DNA from: Nonomuraea ceibae
Lineage (GTDB): Bacteria; Actinomycetota; Actinomycetes; Streptosporangiales; Streptosporangiaceae
DNA length: 64,000 nucleotides
Direction of reading: 5' to 3'
Assembly: GCF_019396325.1 (NCBI RefSeq)
Contig: NZ_JAHKRO010000004.1
Span: 124,001 to 188,000 of the forward strand
Numbering within the stretch: the stretch's first letter is position 1; the number at the start of each line of letters is the position of its first letter. The notes under the pieces are model-generated. The model was not told where the DNA came from and made no database searches. It saw only the letters and a list, made by a program, of their open reading frames with translations. The translations under genes were made by a program, and so were the position numbers. Positions 51,377 to 60,465 of this stretch are shown piece by piece.

Positions 51377-52384
51377 TCAGGCGTCCGAATGGTGGGAGAG
51401 AAAGGTGCGGGCCGCCTGGCGGATGGCGGCGATGACCGGGCGGTCGCGGTCGGTCTGCAACCAGGCCAGCGCGGACGTACTCGGAGAAAGATCCACCACG
51501 TCGAGATAACGCACCCCGGGCCGTGGATAGAAATCGCGTGCGGCGGCGGGCAGAAAGCCGGCGGCCTCGCCGCGGGCGACGGCGAGAAGCAGCGCCTCCA
51601 TGTCGGGGACGACGGGCCCGAAGCGCACCGGGCGGCCGTCCGGGCGCGGGTTCACCGCCCAGAAGTCGCGCCAGACGCGCGGCACCTCGGCTGGCATGTC
51701 GACGAAGGTGTGCTCGCCGAGCTGGGCGAGGGTGAGCCGGGGCTCGGCGGCCAGCGGGTCGTCGGCGGGCAGGCAGACCACGCGGGGTTCGGTGGCCAGG
51801 ACCTGGAGGCCGATGCCGGGCGGCGCGGGTGGCCGGGAGAAGACGACGTCGACGTCGCCGCGGATGAGCGCGCCGAGGTGGTCGGCGAAGTTGAGGGTGG
51901 AAAGCCGCACGTCGATGCCCGGGTAGTGGTCATGGAGGCGGTCGAGGATGTCGCGGGTGTAGGGCATCGCGGCCTCCGCGCCGACGGTGCCGATGGCCAG
52001 CCGCCCGGTGACGGTCGCGGCGTGCTCGCCGGCCTCCCGGCGCAGCGCGTCCAGGGCGGTGACGGCGGCCCGGATCGCCGGCAGCAGGCTCCTCCCGGTG
52101 GTGGTGAGCTCGACGCTGCGGCTGGTGCGCTCGATCAGCCGGACTCGCAGCCGGTGTTCGAGAGCCTTGATCTGCTTGCTGAACGCGGGCTGTGTCATGA
52201 ACAGTCGTGCCGCCGCCCTGCCGAAGTGCAGTTCTTCGGCGAGGACGAGCAGTAATCGCAGTTGGTGCGGGCTCGGGTCGCCGCCACTCGTTCCGGTGGA
52301 CGGCTCCTTGTGCGCCTCTCTGGAACGGCCAATCCCCCGGGGCTTCCCCCGGCACGGCGAAACCGCGCTCGGTGAAGAATCCAT
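51377..52384 (-). CDS. LysR-family transcriptional regulator
   Basis: LTTR of 335 residues. The winged helix (HQLRLLLVLAEELHFGRAAA, LFMTQPAFSKQIKALE) starts at about residue 40, after an unusual 38-residue Ser/Pro/Gly-rich N-terminal extension. The ATG at 52384 has no clear ribosome-binding site, and an initiation nearer residue 38 through a non-standard codon is possible. The effector domain follows (VTGRLAIGTVGAEAAMPYTR, then LGALIRGDVDVVFSRPP). It converges on tgmC with 52 bases between and is divergent from a small secreted protein, its most likely target. Nothing links it to the RiPP genes except position. Confidence 0.9.
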   Translation of the reverse strand: MDSSPSAVSPCRGKPRGIGRSREAHKEPSTGTSGGDPSPHQLRLLLVLAEELHFGRAAARLFMTQPAFSKQIKALEHRLRVRLIERTSRSVELTTTGRSLLPAIRAAVTALDALRREAGEHAATVTGRLAIGTVGAEAAMPYTRDILDRLHDHYPGIDVRLSTLNFADHLGALIRGDVDVVFSRPPAPPGIGLQVLATEPRVVCLPADDPLAAEPRLTLAQLGEHTFVDMPAEVPRVWRDFWAVNPRPDGRPVRFGPVVPDMEALLLAVARGEAAGFLPAAARDFYPRPGVRYLDVVDLSPSTSALAWLQTDRDRPVIAAIRQAARTFLSHHSDA

Positions 52385-52508
52385 ATACCGGATGCTATCA
52401 ATGAAAATTCGATGGGAATCGAATTTTCCTTTGCCGCCAGGGCCCGCCGGACGAGCATGGAACCCGGCTCGTCCGGAGCCAGTTGTCAAACGATCGGCAA
52501 GGAGCGCA

Positions 52509-53057
52509 ATGAGGATCTGGAACAGGCTCGCCGTCGTGATCACCCTGCTGGCGGCGGGGCTCGTCGGCGCGCAGGGCGCGGCCCTGGCCACGCCCACGCC
52601 GGCCGACACGGGGAAGGCGGGGAAGACGCAGTACTGCAACATCGTCGTGGGCAAGGCGCCCAAGGGGGAGCTGTCGCCGATCCTGTCGAGGTCGTGCGGC
52701 ACCGACCCGGAGGCGGCCCGGACCGACGTCAGCATCCAGGCACGCACGCTGCTGATGGAGTGGAACGAGCACGCCTTCAACGACCCGCCCACGACCGTCG
52801 GCTGCATCTACGGCGACTACGGCCCGTGTGACTCCGACGGCTACCGGGTGCGGGCGGAGGGCTTCTGGGCCAACCGCATCTCCGGGTTCGCCACCTGGAA
52901 CCGGTGCAGCGTCGCCACGGGCTACGACCTGGTGAACGTCTCAGGTGACCAGCAGACCTGGAACGGCACCGCCAACGCCTGCGAGTGCGTGGACGTCGGC
53001 TTCGTCGGCTACTACATGAACGACCGCATCGAGTCGTTCTGGATCCGCCGGGGCTGA
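52509..53057 (+). CDS. Secreted Cys-rich protein, unrecognised
   Basis: Exported protein of 182 residues. A Sec signal (MRIWNRLAVVITLLAAGLVG ... ALA) ends near residue 28. Seven Cys occur in the mature part (YCNIV, RSCGTD, VGCIYG, GPCDSD, NRCSVA, NACECVD). Tyr, Trp and Gly are common (GDYGPCDSDGYRV, FWANRISGFATWNRC), suggesting a compact disulfide-linked beta fold; similar layouts occur in small inhibitors and lectin-like proteins. The ATG at 52509 follows GGAGCGCA. It is divergent from the LysR gene, so it is probably under LysR control. The function is unknown. Confidence 0.7.
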   Translation: MRIWNRLAVVITLLAAGLVGAQGAALATPTPADTGKAGKTQYCNIVVGKAPKGELSPILSRSCGTDPEAARTDVSIQARTLLMEWNEHAFNDPPTTVGCIYGDYGPCDSDGYRVRAEGFWANRISGFATWNRCSVATGYDLVNVSGDQQTWNGTANACECVDVGFVGYYMNDRIESFWIRRG

Positions 53058-53070
53058 CCCGACGGGCCAC

Positions 53071-53099
53071 GGGGCGTCCGCCTGCCAGGCGGGCGCCCC
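53071..53099. terminator. Bidirectional hairpin between convergent genes
   Basis: GGGGCGTCCGCCT (53071-53083) pairs with AGGCGGGCGCCCC (53087-53099) through 13 positions including one T.G pair and a 3-base loop. It lies between the secreted protein and the convergent RpiR gene. Confidence 0.6.
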
Positions 53100-53986
53100 T
53101 AGGAGCGGTGGCGGTAGCGGTCCGTGGCTTCGCGGGTGGCGCGGATGGCCGCGTCGGCCCGGTCGTAGGTCCGCTGGGCCAGTCCCACGAAGATGCAGTC
53201 CACGATCAGGAGCTGGCTGATGCGGCTGGCCAGGGCGCCGGGCCGGAACGCCGTCTCGCGTCCGGCCGACACCAGCGTGTGGTCGGCCACCCCGGCCAGC
53301 GAGGAGCGCGGGTTGTTGGTGATCGCGACCACCAGCGCCCCCGCGTCGGCCGCCGTGCGGGCGGGCACGAGGACGTCGGGCGTCTCCCCGCTGCAACTGA
53401 TGGCCACCACCACGTCCCCGCCGCGCAGCAGCGCGGCGCTGGTCAGCGCCAGGTGCGCGTCGCTGAACGGGTGGCTGGACAGCCCGATCCGCAGCAGCTT
53501 CTGCGACATGTCGGCGGCGACCAGCCCGGACGCGGCGACGCCGTACACGTCGACGCGGCGCGCGTCGGCGATGGCCGTGACGACCTCGCCGAGGCCGTCC
53601 GGGTCGAGCTGGGCGGCGGTGTCGGCGAGCGCCTCCGACTCGGCGCGGGCGACCTTGGCGATCACGTCGGTCAGCGGGTCGTCGGGGCCGAGGTCGCCGG
53701 GGACGAGCCGTTCTGGCTCCTTGGCGACGGCGGCGGCCAGGGCGAAGCGCATCTGGGAGTAGCCGCTGAAGCCCAGGGCGCGGGCGGTCCGGACGATGGT
53801 GGCCTCGCTCGTCCCCGACACCACGCTGAACTCGGTGATCGTGCTCCTGACGACCAGGCCGGGGTCGTCGAGGATGATGCGGGCGATCGACTGGGCGGCG
53901 GGGGTGAGTGAGGGCAGCACGGCCCGTACGGCCGCGACCGGGCTGGCCGGCTCGCCGTCGACGGTGCCGGTCACGAGGTGAGCCAT
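53099..53986 (-). CDS. MurR/RpiR-family regulator
   Basis: Sugar-phosphate-responsive regulator of 295 residues. The N-terminal HTH_6 domain spans about 18-90 (LPSLTPAAQSIARIILDDPG, STITEFSVVSGTSEATIVRT). The SIS domain covers 125-265 (VDVYGVAASGLVAADMSQKL, VVAISCSGETPDVLVPART), which binds phosphosugars. The ATG at 53986 overlaps the end of the NagZ-like gene by 16 bases. Its neighbours NagZ and AnmK are peptidoglycan-recycling enzymes, so MurNAc-6-phosphate or GlcNAc-6-phosphate is the probable effector. A longer upstream frame is a shadow. Confidence 0.92.
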   Translation of the reverse strand: MAHLVTGTVDGEPASPVAAVRAVLPSLTPAAQSIARIILDDPGLVVRSTITEFSVVSGTSEATIVRTARALGFSGYSQMRFALAAAVAKEPERLVPGDLGPDDPLTDVIAKVARAESEALADTAAQLDPDGLGEVVTAIADARRVDVYGVAASGLVAADMSQKLLRIGLSSHPFSDAHLALTSAALLRGGDVVVAISCSGETPDVLVPARTAADAGALVVAITNNPRSSLAGVADHTLVSAGRETAFRPGALASRISQLLIVDCIFVGLAQRTYDRADAAIRATREATDRYRHRS

Positions 53987-55443
53987 TCGGCCGCCGCCTG
54001 GGCCGAGACGCGGGAGATGCCGTGGGTGGCCAGGTGGACGGCGCCGGCGGGGGCGTCGGGGATGCCGGTGTCGACGACGATCACGTCGGGGCGCTCCTGG
54101 ACGGCCTGGGCGATGCGGTCGCGGACCCACGGGTGGCGGGCGGCGTCGTGCACGACGAGGACGACGGGGCGCCGGTCGGCGCTGGAGCCGAGGCCGACCT
54201 TGGCGGCGAGCCCGGCGCCGAGGCGGGGGAGCGGGCCGCCGGGCTCCATCTGGACCCGGGTGGTGCCGGGGAGCAGGGCGGTCAGGGCGGCGGTGATGCC
54301 GGTGGGGGTGGCCGGGTCGACGGCCTGGTTGAAGCGCGTGTTGACCTCGACGACCAGGGGCGGGCTGGTGAGGGTGACGGTTCCGGTCGGGGTCAGCGCC
54401 GCCCGGGCGGCCTCCAGTCCGGCGTCGGTGGCCGGTTCGGCGAGCGCGGCCTGGCGGGCGGGGGCCTGGGCGGCGTACCAGCCGGACAGGGCGGCGACCC
54501 GGCCGGCGGCCTCGGCGAGCCGTTCCTCGGCCAGTTGCCCGGTCTTGACGGCCTCGACGATGGCGTCGCGGAGCTCGTACAGGCTGTCCTCGGTGACATG
54601 GCCGGCGCAGATGGCGTCGACGCCGGCGGCGAGGGAGCGGACGGCGATCTCGCCGGGGGTGAAACGCGCGGCCACGGCCTTCATCTCGATGGCGTCGGTG
54701 ACGAGCAGGCCGTCGAAGCCGAGCTCGCCCCGCAGCAGGTCGGTGAGGACGGCGCGGCTGAGCGTGGCGGGCAGGTCGGGGTCGAGCGCGGGGATCAGCA
54801 GGTGGCCGCACATGATCGAGCGCACCCCGGCGGCCACGGCGGCGCGGAACGGCGGCAGGTCGCGTTCGGCGAGCTCGTCGCGCGTGGCGTGCACGGTGGG
54901 CAGCGCCAGGTGGGAGTCGGTGGTGGTGTCGCCGTGGCCGGGGAAGTGCTTGGCGCAGGCGGCGACGCCGGCGCCCTGGACGCCGTTGACGTAGGCGACG
55001 GTGTGGCGGGCGACCAGGTCGGGGTCGGGGCCGAAGGATCGGATGCCGATGACCGGATTGGCCGGGTTGGCGTTCACGTCGGCGGCGGGGGCGTAGTCGA
55101 GCGTGACGTCGGACCGGGCCAGCAGGCGGCCGATTTCGCGGCCGACCCGCTCGGTGAGCGCCACGTCGTCGGCGACGCCGAGGGCGCGGTTGCCGGGGAA
55201 GGAGCTGCCGGTGGCGACCTCGAACCGGGTCACGGCGCCGCCTTCCTCGTCGACGGCGACGACGGCGGCCGGGTTCGCGGCGCGGATCTCGGCGACGACC
55301 TGCGGACGCGGGTCGTTGCGCGCGAACAGCACGACGCCGCCGAGGCCCTGGCCCAGCGCTCGGCGCATCCAGTCGGGAACGGTGGTTCCCTCGTAGCCGG
55401 GCTGAAGCACTGCCATGGCCAGTCGGTACAGGTCAGCGGTCAT
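53971..55443 (-). CDS. nagZ: Glycoside hydrolase family 3 beta-N-acetylglucosaminidase (NagZ-like)
   Basis: GH3 enzyme that removes GlcNAc from muropeptides. The active-site loop KHFPGHGDTTTDSH spans 165-178 with the Asp176-His178 acid/base pair characteristic of NagZ, and the nucleophile is Asp250 in GLLVTDAIEM. The 490 residues add a C-terminal domain of about 150 residues beyond the TIM barrel. There is no signal peptide, so it acts in the cytosol on imported muropeptides. The start at 55443 follows AAGGAAA. It is followed by the RpiR gene (overlap 16 bases) and is divergent from the GHL10/AnmK operon. Confidence 0.92.
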   Translation of the reverse strand: MTADLYRLAMAVLQPGYEGTTVPDWMRRALGQGLGGVVLFARNDPRPQVVAEIRAANPAAVVAVDEEGGAVTRFEVATGSSFPGNRALGVADDVALTERVGREIGRLLARSDVTLDYAPAADVNANPANPVIGIRSFGPDPDLVARHTVAYVNGVQGAGVAACAKHFPGHGDTTTDSHLALPTVHATRDELAERDLPPFRAAVAAGVRSIMCGHLLIPALDPDLPATLSRAVLTDLLRGELGFDGLLVTDAIEMKAVAARFTPGEIAVRSLAAGVDAICAGHVTEDSLYELRDAIVEAVKTGQLAEERLAEAAGRVAALSGWYAAQAPARQAALAEPATDAGLEAARAALTPTGTVTLTSPPLVVEVNTRFNQAVDPATPTGITAALTALLPGTTRVQMEPGGPLPRLGAGLAAKVGLGSSADRRPVVLVVHDAARHPWVRDRIAQAVQERPDVIVVDTGIPDAPAGAVHLATHGISRVSAQAAAEWLTS

Positions 55444-55472
55444 GCGGCATTTTCCTTCACAGTTGTTGATCT

Positions 55473-55485
55473 GAAGGTAATTTTC
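55473..55485. promoter_or_regulatory. RpiR-type operator candidate
   Basis: GAAGGTAATTTTC, a palindrome with GAA/TTC ends and two G.T-type pairs, in the 88-base gap between the divergent nagZ-rpiR and GHL10-anmK operons. A partial inverted copy (TTTTCCTTCAC) begins at 55450. The position suits coordinate control by the RpiR regulator. Confidence 0.5.
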
Positions 55486-55531
55486 TGTCATCGTCGCCCC
55501 AGACACAACCACTTCCGAGAGGCCACCCCCC

Positions 55532-57061
55532 ATGCCCAGCAGACGGACTCTCCTGAAGGGCCTCGCCCTCGCCGCCGCCGCTTCCGCCGTGCCGCTGCCC
55601 GCGTTCGCGGCCACGGACTACGTGCCACCGCTGCGCCAGATGCGCGGCATGTGGATCGCCTCCGTGGTCAACATCAACTGGCCCTCCAAGCAGGGCCTGA
55701 GCGTCGAGGAGCAGAAGGCCGAATACCTCGCCTGGCTCGACCTGGCCGTCGAGCGCAAGCTCAACTCGGTGTTCGTGCAGATCAGGCCGACCGCCGACGC
55801 GTTCTGGCCGTCGCCGTTCGAGCCGTGGTCGCACTGGCTGACCGGCACCCAGGGACAGGACCCCGGCTACGACCCGCTCGGCTTCGCCGTCGAGGAGACC
55901 CACAAGCGCGGCCTGGCCTTCCACGCCTGGTTCAACCCGTACCGGGTGTCGATGCAGGCCGACCCGGCCAAGCTGCACCCCGACCACCCCGGCCGCAAGC
56001 ACCCCGACTGGATCCTGCCGTTCGGCGGCAAGCTCTACTACAACCCGGGCATGCCCGAGGTGCGCAAGTTCTGCCAGGACGCGATGCTCGACGCGCTGGC
56101 CCGCTACGACATCGACGGCCTGCACTTCGACGACTACTTCTACCCGACCAACAGCACGGCCTTCGACGACAGCGCCGCGTTCGCCCAGTACGGCGGCGGC
56201 TTCCCCGACCTGGCGAGCTGGCGCCGGCACAACGTCGACCTCATGGTCTCGGAGATGCAGCAGCGGGTCCGCGAGGTCAAGCCGGAGGTCGCCTGGGGCA
56301 TCAGCCCGTCGGGCATCTGGCGCAACAAGGGCACCGACCCGCTCGGCTCGGAGACCAACGGCGGCCAGTCGTACGACAACCTGCACGCCGACACCCGCGG
56401 CTGGGTGAAGAAGGGCTGGCTCGACTACATCGCGCCGCAGCTCTACTGGTACATCGGCCAGCCCCCGGCCGACTACTCCAAGCTGGTGCCGTGGTGGTCC
56501 GACGTGGCGAGCGGGACCGGCACGCTGCTGTGGATCGGCCAGGCCGCCTACAAGGCCGGCGACCCCGCGCAGGCGCCCGAGTGGCAGGACCCGAAGGAGC
56601 TGTCCGACCACCTCACGCTCAACCGGAACCACCCCGAGATCAGCGGCGACATCTGGTACAACGCCAACGACCTGCGCGCCGACCGGGTCACCTCGATCAG
56701 CACCGCCGTGACCGACCACTACACGCGCCCCGCGCTCGCCCCGGTCCTGCCGAGGCTGGCCGACGGCGCCGCGCCGCGCCGCCCGGTGGTGGCCTACGCG
56801 CTGCGCCGCCACGGCGGGGTCGAGGTGCGGGCGGTGGCGACGGGCCGGGACGAGCCGTTCCAGTTCGCCATCTTCCGGTTCCCGGAGCGGGCCTCCGCCT
56901 CGGCGTTCGGCGACGCCCGCCACCTGGTGGCCGTCGTGCCGGGCGACCGCCAGGTGCGCTGGGTCGACCCCGAGGGCAAGCGCGGCGACCACTACTACGC
57001 GGTGGCGGTCGACCGGGCCAACCGGACCAGCGAGCCCAGCCGCGGCTTCCGGGTGGTCTGA
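55532..57061 (+). CDS. Secreted GHL10/DUF187 glycoside hydrolase (YngK-like)
   Basis: Exported hydrolase of 509 residues. A twin-arginine-like signal ([17 protein letters not shown]) ends near AFA, residue 26. The GHL10 TIM barrel (PF02638) follows: [20 protein letters not shown] near residue 36, [17 protein letters not shown] near 78, and [15 protein letters not shown] near 190-205 with the likely catalytic acids. A further domain of about 100 residues with [20 protein letters not shown] closes the protein. The family acts on peptidoglycan stem-free glycans; YngK-like proteins are linked to wall turnover. It is co-transcribed with anmK, four bases downstream. Confidence 0.9.
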   Translation: MPSRRTLLKGLALAAAASAVPLPAFAATDYVPPLRQMRGMWIASVVNINWPSKQGLSVEEQKAEYLAWLDLAVERKLNSVFVQIRPTADAFWPSPFEPWSHWLTGTQGQDPGYDPLGFAVEETHKRGLAFHAWFNPYRVSMQADPAKLHPDHPGRKHPDWILPFGGKLYYNPGMPEVRKFCQDAMLDALARYDIDGLHFDDYFYPTNSTAFDDSAAFAQYGGGFPDLASWRRHNVDLMVSEMQQRVREVKPEVAWGISPSGIWRNKGTDPLGSETNGGQSYDNLHADTRGWVKKGWLDYIAPQLYWYIGQPPADYSKLVPWWSDVASGTGTLLWIGQAAYKAGDPAQAPEWQDPKELSDHLTLNRNHPEISGDIWYNANDLRADRVTSISTAVTDHYTRPALAPVLPRLADGAAPRRPVVAYALRRHGGVEVRAVATGRDEPFQFAIFRFPERASASAFGDARHLVAVVPGDRQVRWVDPEGKRGDHYYAVAVDRANRTSEPSRGFRVV

Positions 57062-57065
57062 CGCC

Positions 57066-58187
57066 ATGCGGGTTCTCGGCCTCATCTCCGGCACGTCCCA
57101 CGACGGCATCGACAGCGCCCTCGTGGACTGGTCGCTGGACGGCGGCGTGCTCACCGGCGCCCTCGTCGAGCTCGGGGAGAGGCCGTACCCGCCCGAACTG
57201 CGAGCGCGCATCACGGCCGCGCTGCCGCCCGGCCGCGTCGACTTCGGCGAGGTCTGCGCGCTCGACACGCTCATCGGCCAGGCGTTCGCCGAGGTGGCCG
57301 CCGGCGCGCCGGCGGCCGACCTGGTCTGCTCGCACGGCCAGACGCTCTTCCACTGGGTGGAGGACGGCCGCGTGCGCGGCACGCTCCAGCTCGGCCAGCC
57401 GGCCTGGATCGCCGAGCGCACCGGCGTGCCGGTGGTCTCGGACGTACGGGCGCGCGACGTGGCGGCAGGCGGCCAGGGCGCGCCCCTGGTGTCGTACCTG
57501 GACCTGCTGCTCATGGCCGGGCTGCCGGGCCGCACCGGGGCGCTGAACCTGGGCGGCATCGCCAACCTGACCGTGCGCGACCCGGCCATCGCCTACGACA
57601 CCGGGCCCGCCTGCGCGCTCATCGACGCCGCCGCGCCCCCGTACGACAGGGACGGGAAGCTGGGGGCGGCGGGCACCGTGGACGAGAACCTGCTGCGCGA
57701 GCTGCTCGCCGAGCCGTTCTACCGGCTGGAACCGCCCAAGTCCACCGGCAAGGAGCTGTTCACCCCCGGCTACGTCAAGGCCGCGCTGCCACAGGCGGAC
57801 CTGGTGGCGACGCTGACCGCGCTGACCGCCGAGACGGTGGCGGCCGAGGTGCGCCGGCACCGGCTCGACACCGTGATCGTCTCCGGCGGCGGGGCGCGCA
57901 ACCCCACGCTGATGGGCATGCTCCGCGCCCGCGCGTCGCAGGCCGAGTTCGTCACCAGCGACGAGCTCGGCGTGCCGGCCGACGGCAAGGAGGCGATCGC
58001 CTTCTCGCTGTTCGGCTGGCTCACCGCGCACGGCCTGCCCGCCACCGTGCCCAGCTGCACCGGCGCCACGGGCGCGCGGGTGCTGGGCACGATCACGCCG
58101 GGTTCCGATCCGCTGACGCTGCCGGAACCCCTCGCCGAAGCCCCGGTCGCGATCCGGTTCTCAGGAAGCCCTGCGCCCCGCCGCTGA
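57066..58187 (+). CDS. anmK: Anhydro-N-acetylmuramic acid kinase
   Basis: Cleaves the 1,6-anhydro bond of anhMurNAc and phosphorylates it to MurNAc-6-phosphate, a step of cell-wall recycling. The phosphate loop [11 protein letters not shown] begins at residue 6 (family GTSxDG). GQTLFHW lies near 95, [10 protein letters not shown] near 162, and the adenosine loop [14 protein letters not shown] near 275. At 373 residues it is complete. Its last 27 bases overlap the convergent FHA gene. MurQ, the etherase normally needed next, is not in this window. Confidence 0.95.
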   Translation: MRVLGLISGTSHDGIDSALVDWSLDGGVLTGALVELGERPYPPELRARITAALPPGRVDFGEVCALDTLIGQAFAEVAAGAPAADLVCSHGQTLFHWVEDGRVRGTLQLGQPAWIAERTGVPVVSDVRARDVAAGGQGAPLVSYLDLLLMAGLPGRTGALNLGGIANLTVRDPAIAYDTGPACALIDAAAPPYDRDGKLGAAGTVDENLLRELLAEPFYRLEPPKSTGKELFTPGYVKAALPQADLVATLTALTAETVAAEVRRHRLDTVIVSGGGARNPTLMGMLRARASQAEFVTSDELGVPADGKEAIAFSLFGWLTAHGLPATVPSCTGATGARVLGTITPGSDPLTLPEPLAEAPVAIRFSGSPAPRR

Positions 58188-58802
58188 CGGCTCGGTGGCG
58201 GCGCCCGACCGCTGTGGTGGCACCACAGGGGTCGGCCGCACCAGGCCCAGCGCCACGACCTCGTTGGCGAGGCGGGTGCGCCGGTTGGTGCCTTCGGGGA
58301 TCCTGAACTTCTGATACAGCCGCAGCAGGTGCTGCTTGACCGCGGCTTCGGTCACGACCAGGTCGTCGGCGATCTCCCGTGCGGTGGCCGGGGCGACGAA
58401 CGCCTCGTCCGACAGCGCCGGCCGGCAGAGCGAGGTCAGCACGTCGACCTCGCGCCTGGTCAGCTCGGGCGCCGCGGCCCTGCGCAGCTCGACCTCGGGG
58501 GCGAAGTCCTCACGGGGGACTCCGCCGATGCGCCCGCGCGCCGCGCCGAAGGAGACGACGTCGCCGTCGTCGAGCACCCTCCGGGCGATCGGCCTGCCGT
58601 TCACCCGCGTGCCGTTGCGGGACAGGCCCAGGTCAACGACATACAGGTAGGGTCCTCGCCTGACGAACTCGGCATGGAGCCGAGACACGCTGGGGTCGCT
58701 GAGCCGGATGTCCACACCCCGGCCCCTCCCCACGGTCGTGATCTCGGGGCGCAACGGGACCACCTCGCCGGTGTCCTCGATGCGTATGAACGGCCCCTCC
58801 AC
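58161..58802 (-). CDS. FHA-domain protein with C-terminal HTH-like region
   Basis: A 213-residue protein. The FHA phosphothreonine-binding domain spans about 8-85 ([35 protein letters not shown]). The C-terminal half has [17 protein letters not shown] and [29 protein letters not shown] helices, the pattern of a LuxR/SARP-style helix-turn-helix near 115-180. Such FHA-HTH proteins read Ser/Thr-kinase signals and may regulate transcription. No kinase gene is adjacent. The GTG at 58802 is the start. The 3' end overlaps anmK by 27 bases. Confidence 0.85.
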   Translation of the reverse strand: MEGPFIRIEDTGEVVPLRPEITTVGRGRGVDIRLSDPSVSRLHAEFVRRGPYLYVVDLGLSRNGTRVNGRPIARRVLDDGDVVSFGAARGRIGGVPREDFAPEVELRRAAAPELTRREVDVLTSLCRPALSDEAFVAPATAREIADDLVVTEAAVKQHLLRLYQKFRIPEGTNRRTRLANEVVALGLVRPTPVVPPQRSGAATEPSAAGRRAS

Positions 58803-58875
58803 GGCAGTTCCTCCCCAGGTAGCCCGCCGTAACTATTACTACAGCTCCGGCTTACCCATACGTGGCGATGCGGAA

Positions 58876-58895
58876 TCTCCTTTGCCGAAAGGAGA
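58876..58895 (+). promoter_or_regulatory. 8-bp perfect hairpin in the citrate synthase leader
   Basis: TCTCCTTT-gccg-AAAGGAGA. The right arm contains the GGAG that precedes the short leader ORF at 58903, so the stem would hide that ribosome-binding site when folded. Confidence 0.5.
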
Positions 58896-58902
58896 ATCGC
58901 GC

Positions 58903-58968
58903 GTGAAATTGGTCTGGACCTCTGCGGACGGTTTTGCCTGCTCACGGGTAGACTTCGAGCGGAGATAA
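58903..58968 (+). CDS. Possible 21-codon leader ORF upstream of citrate synthase
   Basis: GTG-started frame of 21 codons (MKLVWTSADG ... ends FERR) that stops 15 bases before the citrate synthase ATG. GGAG eight bases upstream (58891-58894) is a proper ribosome-binding site, but it lies in the hairpin arm. It contains one Cys and one Trp and no run of a single amino acid, so a classical attenuator by amino-acid starvation is not obvious. Translation is untested. Confidence 0.4.
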   Translation: MKLVWTSADGFACSRVDFERR

Positions 58969-58983
58969 GCGGAGGAAACACTC

Positions 58984-60105
58984 ATGGCGGACAAGCCCAC
59001 CAAAGGTCTTGCCGATGTCGTCGCCGCGTCCACAGCGCTCAGCGACATCGACGGGAAGGCCGGTCGCCTCTTCTATCGCGGATACGACATCCACGACCTG
59101 GCCGGCCGCGCGACGTTCGAAGAGACCGCACATCTGCTGCAACGCGGCAAGCTGCCCACCCGGGCCGAGCTCGACGCGTACACGGCGGAGCTGGTGCGGG
59201 GCCGCGAGCTGGGCGGCCTGGTCTCGGCGAACATCTCCGAGATCGCCGAGAAGCAGAAACCGATGGAGGCGCTGCGCACCCTCGTCTCGCTCGCCGGGGC
59301 CGACGATTCCGACAAGGACTCCAGCAGCCCCGAGGCGAACCTGCGCAAGGCCGCCCGCCTCACCGCGCAGCAGGGCCTGCTCATCGCCCGCTACCACGCG
59401 GCGCGCACCGGCGCCCAGGCGATCGAGGCCGATCCTTCGCTCAGCATCGCCGCGAACTTCCTGCTCCAGGTCACCGGCCGCACCCCCGACCAGCGCGCGG
59501 TCGAGATCTTCGACGAGTGCCTGGTGCTGCACGCCGACCACACCATGAACGCCTCGACGTTCGCCGCCCGGGTGTGCGCCGCGACGCTGTCGGACATGCA
59601 CTCCGCCATCGTCGCCGCCATCGGCACGCTCAAGGGCCCGCTGCACGGCGGCGCCAACGAGCAGGTCATGAAGACGCTGGAGTCCATCGAGCCGTCCGGC
59701 GTCGCCCAGGCCGTCCGCGACAAGCTCGCCGCCGGCGAGAAGATCATGGGCTTCGGGCACCGCGTCTACAAGACGGAGGACCCGCGGGCGACCCACCTGC
59801 GGCGGATGTCGGAAGAACTGGCCGCCTCGACCGGCGACGACACTTACTATCGGATGTCCAAGGAGATGGAAGAGGTCGTCTTCGAGTCGAAGGGGCTCTA
59901 CCCCAACGTCGACTTCTACGCCGCTTCGGTCTACCACTACCTTGGGATCCCGACCGACCTGTTCACCCCCGTCTTCTCGATCAGCCGCATGTCCGGCTGG
60001 ACGGCGCACGTCATCGAGCAGCATGCCGACAACCGCCTGATCCGCCCGGACAGCGAATACATCGGCGAGACGGACCAGAAATGGAAGCCGATCGACGAGC
60101 GATGA
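58984..60105 (+). CDS. gltA: Citrate synthase
   Basis: First enzyme of the TCA cycle, 373 residues, the short dimeric type of Gram-positive bacteria. The catalytic triad is complete: His221 in PLHGGANE, His259 in GFGHRVYK and Asp310 in PNVDFY. The N-terminus GLADVVAASTALSDIDG matches the actinobacterial citrate/methylcitrate synthase group; proximity to isocitrate dehydrogenase favours citrate synthase, but a 2-methylcitrate role cannot be excluded. The ATG follows GGAGGAAACACTC. The upstream region (58803-58983) holds a hairpin and a short leader ORF that could tune expression. Confidence 0.93.
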   Translation: MADKPTKGLADVVAASTALSDIDGKAGRLFYRGYDIHDLAGRATFEETAHLLQRGKLPTRAELDAYTAELVRGRELGGLVSANISEIAEKQKPMEALRTLVSLAGADDSDKDSSSPEANLRKAARLTAQQGLLIARYHAARTGAQAIEADPSLSIAANFLLQVTGRTPDQRAVEIFDECLVLHADHTMNASTFAARVCAATLSDMHSAIVAAIGTLKGPLHGGANEQVMKTLESIEPSGVAQAVRDKLAAGEKIMGFGHRVYKTEDPRATHLRRMSEELAASTGDDTYYRMSKEMEEVVFESKGLYPNVDFYAASVYHYLGIPTDLFTPVFSISRMSGWTAHVIEQHADNRLIRPDSEYIGETDQKWKPIDER

Positions 60106-60115
60106 GCGACGTCAG

Positions 60116-60412
60116 TTGAGCGACACGAGGCGCGAGAACTGGGGGCCGTACCCGCTGATCCTGGCGGGTGCGGCCGTCGGCGTGGGGCTGGTCTTCCTCG
60201 TGGACCCGCGGTGGGGCGGGTTCGCGCTGGGCGCCGTCGTCATGGTCGGCGCCGCGCTGCGGTTCGCCGGCTACGGCGGGCCGCTGGCCGTGCGCAGCAA
60301 GAAAACCGACGTGATCACGCTGGGACTGTTCGGGTTCGTCCTCGTGCTGACCTCGCTGTTGCTCTACAACAACGAGCTCAAGGCGTTGATCCTGTCCCTT
60401 TTCGCACGTTGA
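60116..60412 (+). CDS. DUF3017 small membrane protein
   Basis: A 98-residue protein with three hydrophobic helices at about 13-31, 33-50 and 67-90. The cytoplasmic start is MSDTRRENWGPYPL. It matches the DUF3017 family, usually placed beside folD or malate dehydrogenase in actinomycetes. Here it lies 10 bases after citrate synthase and 53 before isocitrate dehydrogenase. The start is an unusual TTG at 60116; the ATG at 60102 is out of frame and hits a stop after five codons. The function is unknown. Confidence 0.8.
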   Translation: MSDTRRENWGPYPLILAGAAVGVGLVFLVDPRWGGFALGAVVMVGAALRFAGYGGPLAVRSKKTDVITLGLFGFVLVLTSLLLYNNELKALILSLFAR

Positions 60413-60465
60413 CGAGGCCGTCCGATAGCCTCAACGCATCCATTCATTGAAGGGGAACCATTCGC

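Noticed and set aside
52385..52807. N-terminal extension of the LysR protein
   Set aside because: Lies over the secreted-protein gene and its promoter; not similar to any LysR start.
53908..57546. 1212-codon plus-strand frame across nagZ, GHL10 and anmK
   Set aside because: Low-complexity Gly/Arg/Ala translation crossing three real genes in other frames; no protein family in it.
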